A DNA stretch of 9,332 nt from Candidatus Zixiibacteriota bacterium (GTDB taxonomy: Bacteria > Zixibacteria > MSB-5A5 > GN15 > FEB-12), in assembly GCA_030591625.1 (NCBI GenBank), contig JAUVAR010000085.1, positions 1 through 9,332 on the forward strand, read 5' to 3'. Below the pieces are notes generated by a model. It saw nothing but the letters and a program-made list of their open reading frames with translations. It was not told where the DNA came from and ran no database searches. The position numbers and the translations under genes were made by a program. Below are positions 1 through 5,845 of the stretch, in pieces. Each line of letters starts with the position of its first letter. Within the stretch, counting starts at the first letter, position 1.

Positions 1-1695
1 GCATTTATGAAACCGATTGTGGGTTTTCTGACAGGCTGGCTTAAGGCGAAAGATGAAACAGATACTGACGACGACACAAGTTTTGCATCTGATGAGTATG
101 ATCCTGAAAATAATGATCAGCCCAATAAAAAAGAAGTTGAACAATCATTTGAAAAGTTAACTGAAGCTACATCTGAAATAAAAGCTGGTGTACGAAGGAA
201 GTCAGTCCTTAAGAAACATCATGAGCCAGTTCAGATAACATCGTTCGATTATAAATATCCGACCCTTGATCTTATCAATGATAATCCCAATACGGAATCT
301 GCAGTTACTTCTGAAGAGTTAGATATAACAGCTCGAATGCTCAAGGAAACACTTGAGACTTTTGATATACAGATTGAAGGTCAAATTGAAAAACAACCCG
401 GCCCAGTCATCACACGCTATGAGTTCAAACCGGCAGCCGGAATAAAAATCAACCGTATTGTTAGTCTGGCCGATGATCTGGCTCTTGCTCTCAAGGCACA
501 GCGCATTAGAATTATTGCTCCAATACCAGGTAAAGCAGCTGTTGGCATTGAAATACCGAATAGAAATCCGCAGACTGTCTATATGAAAGACATCTTGAAG
601 TCAGAGCAATATTCAAATCCAAAACATATTCTTCCTCTTGCCCTTGGTCTTGACACATCAGGAAAGCCTTATGTCGTTGATCTAACCAGCATGCCTCATC
701 TGCTTATCGCAGGAGCAACAGGAGCAGGTAAGTCGGTCTGTATGAATGTCCTGATAACATCACTCATATACAGGCTACATCCATCACAGGTGAGATTTAT
801 ATTCATTGATCCAAAGATGCTTGAACTTTCTGTCTATTCAGGTATTCCACATCTTGGCCGTCCGGTTGTAACCAAACCCAAAAGAGCAGAAAAAGTTTTC
901 GCCGATGCAGTTGTTGAAATGGAAAGCCGCTATCGCAAACTGGCTAATGCAGGTGTTAGGAATATTCAGGACTTTAATAAGAAACAGGAAACAGAAGAAA
1001 CCAAGCTGCCTTATATAGTTATATTTGTTGATGAATTAGCCGACCTGATGATGTCATCTGATTCTACTAAATCTGAATTGCTTATAACAAGACTTGCTCA
1101 AATGGCACGAGCTGTTGGTATTCATCTTATTCTGGCTACTCAGAGACCATCGGTCGATGTCATCACCGGCCTTATCAAAGCAAATTTCCCGGCTCGAATT
1201 GCGTTCCAGGTAGCATCGAAAGTAGATTCAAGAACGATTATCGACGGCAACGGTGCAGAGAAACTTCTCGGTAAGGGCGATATGCTTTTCTTAAATGCCG
1301 GACAGCCTGATTCTAAAAGAGTTCATGGAGCTTATATCACATCCGACGAAACTGACAAGCTCGTTACATTCATCAATGATCAGGGAATAGGCATGCTGGC
1401 TCTTGAGCAGATATCACAGGCGACTGGTGACACCAAAGAGACTGAACTCGATCTGGGTGACCCACTATTTAAAGAAGCGTGTGAGTGTGTTGTCAGGCAG
1501 AAACAAGGCTCTGTTTCGCTGCTTCAGAGACGTTTGGGAATCGGTTATCAACGCGCAGCTCGTCTTATCGATAAACTCGAGCAGGGAGGTATTGTCTCGG
1601 CCTTTGATGGTTCCAAAGCGAGAGAAGTCCTTGTCGATCAGGCTTATATCAATACTATATTTGGTCTTAAAACTGAACCCTCGCAGTCGGAATAA
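1..1695 (+). CDS. ftsK: FtsK/SpoIIIE-family DNA translocase, 5'-partial
   Basis: ATP-driven double-stranded DNA pump that moves chromosome ends through the division septum and, in bacteria with XerCD, helps resolve chromosome dimers. The frame is open to the window's first base; the first ATG (position 7) is probably internal, because family members carry an N-terminal membrane domain of several helices, and the short hydrophobic start (residues 3-12) looks like the tail of its last segment. Counting from that ATG, residues 14-75 are a short, charged, acidic linker, much shorter than the E. coli linker. The motor follows: alpha region about 90-200, Walker A GATGAGKS at 236-243, Walker B IVIFVDELADLM at 337-348 (Asp342, Glu343), and the conserved ATQRPSVDVITG stretch at 377-388. 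A winged-helix gamma domain occupies about 486-545 and keeps the GIGYQRAARLIDKLEQGGIV DNA-reading helix, so directional sequence reading is probably retained. The motor is intact. Family assignment is very secure; partner recombinases are not visible here. Confidence 0.96.
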   Translation, partial: AFMKPIVGFLTGWLKAKDETDTDDDTSFASDEYDPENNDQPNKKEVEQSFEKLTEATSEIKAGVRRKSVLKKHHEPVQITSFDYKYPTLDLINDNPNTESAVTSEELDITARMLKETLETFDIQIEGQIEKQPGPVITRYEFKPAAGIKINRIVSLADDLALALKAQRIRIIAPIPGKAAVGIEIPNRNPQTVYMKDILKSEQYSNPKHILPLALGLDTSGKPYVVDLTSMPHLLIAGATGAGKSVCMNVLITSLIYRLHPSQVRFIFIDPKMLELSVYSGIPHLGRPVVTKPKRAEKVFADAVVEMESRYRKLANAGVRNIQDFNKKQETEETKLPYIVIFVDELADLMMSSDSTKSELLITRLAQMARAVGIHLILATQRPSVDVITGLIKANFPARIAFQVASKVDSRTIIDGNGAEKLLGKGDMLFLNAGQPDSKRVHGAYITSDETDKLVTFINDQGIGMLALEQISQATGDTKETELDLGDPLFKEACECVVRQKQGSVSLLQRRLGIGYQRAARLIDKLEQGGIVSAFDGSKAREVLVDQAYINTIFGLKTEPSQSE

Positions 1696-1732
1696 AATCA
1701 ATCCTGCCATAATTCAAGGCGTATAAGAGATT

Positions 1733-2338
1733 ATGAATAAAAGAATATACTTATTTCTGTTTGTTTCACTCTGCATGATATCAAATATTCGGAGTGAAGA
1801 TCAGTTCGATAAAATCAAAGCTGATTTAAACTCTTCCGGTTGTGTTATGATTTCATTTATATCAATTATTGAGTCTGATATTTTTGATTCGGAAGACTCA
1901 CTTGTGAGTTCTTTGTGTCTTGATTCTAATGGTAGATATTTGCTGAATGCAGGCTCTGACTCATATCTGTATGATCTGACCAATCTGTACTCATATTCAG
2001 CCGATAATGCGCAAGTGACAGTCGAACGATCTGACCCGAATAGCCTGTTTTATCAGTCAATTTCATTCATCAAAAAGATTGATACTACGTTTCTAACTGA
2101 GAAAATAAGCGATAATAGTTACTTTCTGACCAAACGTGCGAAACAAAATAAGTCAATTCCTGACTCACTCTTATTGACTCTTGACCTAAAACATAATATG
2201 ATCTCCGAACTTGAATTTCGGGATATTAATGGCGAGAGGAACAGAATTGTGATTTTAAAACAAGAATTACAAAATACTTGTTCAGACTCAACATTCTTGC
2301 CAAACTATCCTGACAGCGTTGAATGGATAAGATTTTAG
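1733..2338 (+). CDS. lolA: Probable divergent LolA-like periplasmic lipoprotein carrier
   Basis: A 201-residue secreted protein. Residues 1-21 form a Sec signal peptide (Lys3, Arg4, then hydrophobic 6-16) with likely cleavage after Ser21. Overall identity to known LolA is probably low, but several landmarks occur in the right order: a strand reading GRYLLNAGSDSYLYDLTN (67-84), like the family's 'ylv.dG..lw.Yd', then AQVTVE (93-98), like the family's 'kQvtv', then NSLFYQSISFI (103-113), where the family has its 'P..ll' helix. A beta-rich region follows (143-177: LLLTLDLKHNMISELEFRD), ending LPNYPDSVEWIRF, which resembles the usual C-terminal strand. The gene directly follows ftsK, the same order as ftsK-lolA in E. 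coli. LolA receives lipoproteins from LolCDE and carries them across the periplasm to the outer membrane. The usual 'F.W' segment with its key arginine is not recognisable here. Alternative: another LolA/LolB-fold periplasmic protein. The ATG at 1733 is chosen for the signal peptide; the leader has only a weak AAGAGA. Confidence 0.6.
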   Translation: MNKRIYLFLFVSLCMISNIRSEDQFDKIKADLNSSGCVMISFISIIESDIFDSEDSLVSSLCLDSNGRYLLNAGSDSYLYDLTNLYSYSADNAQVTVERSDPNSLFYQSISFIKKIDTTFLTEKISDNSYFLTKRAKQNKSIPDSLLLTLDLKHNMISELEFRDINGERNRIVILKQELQNTCSDSTFLPNYPDSVEWIRF

Positions 2339-2341
2339 AAT

Positions 2342-3664
2342 ATGAAATTCTATGTACACAAGCTCGGATGTCCGAAAAATGATGTTGATGCCGATTATAT
2401 CTCTGCCCGTCTGATAGCCGATGGACATGAACCGGTAACTGAGCCATCAGAAGCTGAATCTATTGTTGTCAATACGTGTGGGTTTATCAAACCGGCAAAA
2501 GAAGAATCTATTGATGAGATTCTCAGGCTGGGTCAGCTTAAAAAAGATGGCAATCTCAAAACTCTGTATGCCTCAGGTTGTCTCTCACAGCGCAACGGCG
2601 ATGAACTTCTGGAAGGAATGCCGGAACTTGACGGTGCTTTTGGGCTTGGCGCTTTGGATAGTATCGCCAAGGCAGTTACAACTTCTGATCATTCTCGCAA
2701 GACAATTAAGAAAGAGGCTCGAACACTTGGATATCTGTCCTGGAAAGATAGATTTATTTCAGATCCATTTCCGTATTCGTATTTGAAGATCTCCGATGGT
2801 TGTGACCGTGCCTGTACCTACTGTGCGATTCCATCAATGCGAGGTAAATTTCGTTCACGTCCCCAAGATTCAATTATCAATGAAGCGAAATTCCTGGCTG
2901 CAAACGGAAAGAAAGAGTTGATACTTGTAAGTCAGGAAGCTACAATTTGGGGTTTCGATTTGCCGGGACGTCCTGCCGTAATTGACCTTCTTGAGCGCTT
3001 GGGGGAGATAGAGGGAGTCGAATGGATTCGGTTGATGTACTTGTATCCACCTCAGTTATCAGATGATCTGATAAAATATATGGCGGCCGATAACAAGACT
3101 CTCAATTATTTTGATCTACCCCTGCAGCACTGTAATAGCGAAATTCTCGCTAATATGAACCGGAGACAGACAACCGAAGAGCTCGACAAGCTAATTGATC
3201 GAATCAGAGAGCTTTCGCCCAAAGGCATTATCCGGACTACTTTTATCGTCGGATTTCCGGGAGAAACCGATGAGCAGTACAATGAATTGAAAGATTTTGT
3301 CCTAAAGCATGAGTTCGAACGGATGGGTGTCTTTACTTATTCTGCCGAAGAAGGAACCCCCGCAGCCCTGATGGCAGGTGACGTTGACCCCGAGATGATG
3401 ACTGACCGAATGGATGACCTCATGCTCCTCCAGCATGATATCGCAATAGCCCGTAATAACTCCTTGCTCGATAGTTTGCAGGAAGTTATCATTGATCGAC
3501 TCTTGGAGAATGGTCAGGCGGTTGGGCGCACAAAAGCAGATTGCCCTGATGTTGATCAGGAAGTGACCATTACAGGCGAGAATCTCCAATTGGGAGAAAT
3601 CTGTACGGTTCGAATTGATGCTGTTGATGAATACGACCTAATTGGTACAAAGATCGGTGAATAG
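2342..3664 (+). CDS. rimO: Ribosomal protein S12 (aspartate) methylthiotransferase RimO
   Basis: Radical-SAM enzyme that adds a methylthio group to the beta-carbon of a conserved aspartate of ribosomal protein S12, using two [4Fe-4S] clusters and S-adenosylmethionine. At 440 residues it has the family's normal length. The N-terminal UPF0004 domain (1-115) carries the auxiliary-cluster cysteines Cys10, Cys46 and Cys80 (HKLGCPKN, NTCGFI, SGCLSQR). The radical-SAM core carries CDRACTYC (Cys154, Cys158, Cys161) followed by AIPSMRGKFRSR. Further family signatures are FDLPLQHCN (258-265) and RTTFIVGFPGET (298-309). A C-terminal TRAM domain (about 372-440) binds the substrate. The sequence ISDGCDRACTYCAIPSMRG favours RimO over the tRNA-modifying relatives MiaB and MtaB. 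The gene starts 3 bases after the lolA-like stop codon, with no clear Shine-Dalgarno motif, so translation is probably coupled to the upstream gene. No ribosomal protein gene is adjacent in the window. Confidence 0.95.
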   Translation: MKFYVHKLGCPKNDVDADYISARLIADGHEPVTEPSEAESIVVNTCGFIKPAKEESIDEILRLGQLKKDGNLKTLYASGCLSQRNGDELLEGMPELDGAFGLGALDSIAKAVTTSDHSRKTIKKEARTLGYLSWKDRFISDPFPYSYLKISDGCDRACTYCAIPSMRGKFRSRPQDSIINEAKFLAANGKKELILVSQEATIWGFDLPGRPAVIDLLERLGEIEGVEWIRLMYLYPPQLSDDLIKYMAADNKTLNYFDLPLQHCNSEILANMNRRQTTEELDKLIDRIRELSPKGIIRTTFIVGFPGETDEQYNELKDFVLKHEFERMGVFTYSAEEGTPAALMAGDVDPEMMTDRMDDLMLLQHDIAIARNNSLLDSLQEVIIDRLLENGQAVGRTKADCPDVDQEVTITGENLQLGEICTVRIDAVDEYDLIGTKIGE

Positions 3665-3670
3665 ATTACT

Positions 3671-4315
3671 ATGTTACAGTTAGATAAAGTCGGATTATTC
3701 CTGTCAAAACCAGTAGCTTTCATTCTTGTAATGATATATTTGCTCCAGTCAGCACTTTTAGTTTATCTGATAACCGATAAATTTGACTTGGAAAAACAGA
3801 TTTCATTTCAGCAACAACGCATTGGTGAACTTGAAGAGAAGCTTCAGATATTTAAGGCAATTGATGATTTTCAAATAGGTTTCAAGACCGAGGATGTTCA
3901 TAAGCTTACTGAGGTCATATATAGTGAGAGTCAAAAATATCAGTACGATCCAATGTTTGTCCTTGCTGTAATCCTGACCGAATCATCATTCCGCAAAGGA
4001 CAGCTTTCCCACATGGGAGCACGTGGTTTAATGCAGGTTATACCATTTGTTGGCAAAGATGTTGCCCCTCGAGCCGGAGTTGAATGGGAGGGCTCATCGA
4101 CCCTGTATGAGCCGGAAGCGAACATAAAAGTAGGAACAAGGCATCTTTTTGAACAAATATTGAAATTTGGGGATGTAAGGAAAGCGATTGTTGCATATAA
4201 TGTTGGTGAGACGAGACTGCGCAGTATGATGCGACGGAATCGACCTTTACCTAAGAGATATCTTAATAAAGTTATGGAAAGATACGAAATGCTCAAGGAG
4301 ACATATAAAGTCTGA
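3671..4315 (+). CDS. Membrane-anchored SLT-domain lytic transglycosylase
   Basis: Predicted peptidoglycan lytic transglycosylase, which cleaves the MurNAc-GlcNAc bond to form 1,6-anhydro-MurNAc. The N-terminus has one hydrophobic segment (about 14-34) that should anchor the protein in the inner membrane with the enzyme in the periplasm; no cleavage site or lipobox is evident. Residues 38-65 are rich in Glu, Gln and Lys with hydrophobic spacing and look like a short coiled-coil stalk. The SLT domain (about 76-205) shows the catalytic Glu104 in ILTESSF, the GARGLMQV motif (117-123) and AYNVG (175-179), where most relatives have AYNAG. These are the Slt70/MltC-type landmarks, so activity is likely. 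At 214 residues it is a minimal enzyme without LysM or other wall-binding modules. The start is 6 bases after the rimO stop, with a GGTGA about 10 bases upstream of the ATG. Its stop overlaps the next start (TGATG), suggesting co-expression with the BamD-like lipoprotein. It does not match one named E. coli gene closely. Confidence 0.9.
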   Translation: MLQLDKVGLFLSKPVAFILVMIYLLQSALLVYLITDKFDLEKQISFQQQRIGELEEKLQIFKAIDDFQIGFKTEDVHKLTEVIYSESQKYQYDPMFVLAVILTESSFRKGQLSHMGARGLMQVIPFVGKDVAPRAGVEWEGSSTLYEPEANIKVGTRHLFEQILKFGDVRKAIVAYNVGETRLRSMMRRNRPLPKRYLNKVMERYEMLKETYKV

Positions 4316-5259
4316 TGAATAGCCGCATAAACTCACTCATTATATTACTGACAGCGCTGCTGTTCGTGCTTTCGCTTGGTTGCGGAGGAAAACTGAAACT
4401 TGAAGATAGAACTCCTGAAGAGCTTATGACCGAGGGTCTAAAAAAATATAACAAAGAAAAATTTATCCAATCGACTGTTATTTTTCAAACACTGATATAT
4501 AACTATCCGGGTGAAATGAATGTTGATTCGTCGCAATACTACCTTGCTATGTCATATTTTGGTAATAAAGAATATATCGTTGCAGAACGAGAGTTTAACC
4601 GTCTTCAGTTGAATTACCCATCATCGGTTTTTGCTAATCACGCTTCGTTCATGCGAGCTGTCTGTCTATATGAGGGTACACCAAAACATTATGGCCTCGA
4701 TCAATCAGAGCTTGGGAGTGCATTAGTACTCTTTGAAGATTTCATCGTGGATCATCCCGAGTCGGAACTCATGGGTGAAGCGCAGAAATATGTGCTTGAA
4801 GCTAACACTCGTCTGGCAAAAAAGATTTATAGTGCCGGTACAGTTTATAGCAATATTGACAAAATCGAACCAGCCAGAGTTTATTTCCAGCGTGTGATAG
4901 ATGAATATACCGACACCAAATTTGCCGCTTTAGCAGCTTACGAATTAGCATTATTGAAAATGCGTGAGAAAGACTACGTAGCTGCAGAACAGCACTTTAA
5001 TGATTTTTCGATTGTATTTGATTCTCATGAGCTCGCACCCAAAGCTAAACAAAATGCCCAGAAGGCTGCCTTCACAAATGCAGAGACACAATTTAAGGGT
5101 GAACTCTACGAACTGGCAAAAACATCTCTTGAACAATTCATTTTAAGATACCCCGCTTCCGATAAGCTAAAGAAGGCGAAAAAGTATTTAAGTGAAATAC
5201 CTGCAAATTTCGAAACTACGTCATCCGATAATCAGGTAGCCGGAGAAAATGAAGGGTAG
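4315..5259 (+). CDS. bamD: BamD-like TPR outer-membrane lipoprotein
   Basis: Predicted lipoprotein of the BAM complex, which inserts beta-barrel proteins into the outer membrane. The N-terminus is a hydrophobic signal (7-22) ending at Cys23 in LSLGC, the probable lipidated residue. The -3 position is Ser rather than the usual Leu, a weak lipobox. The mature part is a stack of about six TPR-like helix pairs (about 34-65, 71-103, 106-150, 160-201, 204-238, 247-281). The YGLDQSELGSALVLFEDFI stretch (126-144) followed by HPESE corresponds to the 'DQT..A...F..li..yP.S' signature of BamD/YfiO, and LAKKIYSAGTVYSNIDKIEP (167-186) continues that pattern. At 314 residues it is longer than E. coli BamD, with an extra C-terminal TPR and a polar tail. 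A generic TPR lipoprotein of the CpoB/YbgF type is the main alternative. The ATG overlaps the preceding stop by one base. An AAGGAG lies at 4295-4300, rather far upstream for an ideal Shine-Dalgarno site. Confidence 0.83.
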   Translation: MNSRINSLIILLTALLFVLSLGCGGKLKLEDRTPEELMTEGLKKYNKEKFIQSTVIFQTLIYNYPGEMNVDSSQYYLAMSYFGNKEYIVAEREFNRLQLNYPSSVFANHASFMRAVCLYEGTPKHYGLDQSELGSALVLFEDFIVDHPESELMGEAQKYVLEANTRLAKKIYSAGTVYSNIDKIEPARVYFQRVIDEYTDTKFAALAAYELALLKMREKDYVAAEQHFNDFSIVFDSHELAPKAKQNAQKAAFTNAETQFKGELYELAKTSLEQFILRYPASDKLKKAKKYLSEIPANFETTSSDNQVAGENEG

Positions 5260-5845
5260 ATGGGGTGTACTTGGGGGTGCTTTCGATCCGGTTCACCGCG
5301 GACACTTAAAGCTTGCGGGTGATATCAAAGATGCAAAATCATTAGACGGCATTCTGTTCGTTCCTTCTTTTTGTCCACCACACAAAAGTCAAACCGCACA
5401 GGCTGGATGGACCGACCGGCTTAAAATGTTGCGTCTTGCAACTGAGCCCATTGATGAATTTGAAGTTTCAACGATTGAAGAGACAATTGATGGACCCGGT
5501 TTTACTCTGACGTTATTTCGAATACTTAAAAAAGAGCATCCTGACGTTAGTTTTTATTTTATTATTGGTGCAGATATTATCAAAGAATTTGATACCTGGT
5601 ATAAGCCTGACACTATATTATCGGAAGTTGATATCTTAGTTGGCTCTCGTCCCGGTGATGAACTTCTGCTTCCTGAAAAACTAACTACAAGTGGGAAGAT
5701 TGAACTTGTTGAAACTTCTCTAATAGATATATCTTCAACAGCTATAAGAAAGCAAATTCAAGAAGGATCGAAGGCTAACGAGATAAAAATAACAGTTCCT
5801 GATCCAGTCGCCGATTATATACTCTCCGAGGCACTCTACAAATGA
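5249..5845 (+). CDS. nadD: Nicotinate-nucleotide adenylyltransferase
   Basis: Transfers the AMP part of ATP to nicotinate mononucleotide, giving deamido-NAD, the penultimate step of NAD synthesis. The protein is 198 residues, normal for NadD. It has the nucleotidyltransferase signature GGAFDPVHRGH (9-19, with the HxGH-type pair His16 and His19), the PPHK substrate loop (43-46), the FIIGADIIKEFDTW segment (104-117) and the C-terminal ISSTAIR motif (161-167), followed by VPDPVADYI near the end. These separate it from the related CoaD. The start overlaps the end of the bamD-like gene by 11 bases; a GGAG lies only 3 bases upstream of the ATG, and no other in-frame start would keep the nucleotide-binding strand, so coupled translation is likely. 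Its stop overlaps the polA start as ATGA. The bacterial ribosome-silencing gene rsfS, often found next to nadD, is not present here. Confidence 0.95.
   Translation: MKGRWGVLGGAFDPVHRGHLKLAGDIKDAKSLDGILFVPSFCPPHKSQTAQAGWTDRLKMLRLATEPIDEFEVSTIEETIDGPGFTLTLFRILKKEHPDVSFYFIIGADIIKEFDTWYKPDTILSEVDILVGSRPGDELLLPEKLTTSGKIELVETSLIDISSTAIRKQIQEGSKANEIKITVPDPVADYILSEALYK

Noticed and set aside
1403..1726. 107-codon plus-strand frame over the end of ftsK
   Set aside because: It is out of frame with the conserved gamma domain, lacks any recognisable motif and has a composition typical of a shadow frame.
1715..1732. Possible -10-like TATAAG before the lolA-like gene
   Set aside because: There is no matching -35 element at a proper distance and the gap is only 37 bases; not enough to call a promoter.
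1772..1776. Cys14 of the LolA-like protein as a lipobox cysteine
   Set aside because: The preceding residues are Val-Ser-Leu, with Leu at -1, which does not fit signal peptidase II; a normal Sec cleavage after Ser21 fits better.
3940..4296. 118-codon open frame on the minus strand across the transglycosylase
   Set aside because: It lies wholly antisense to a confidently identified SLT domain, resembles no family I know and is what chance gives opposite such a gene.
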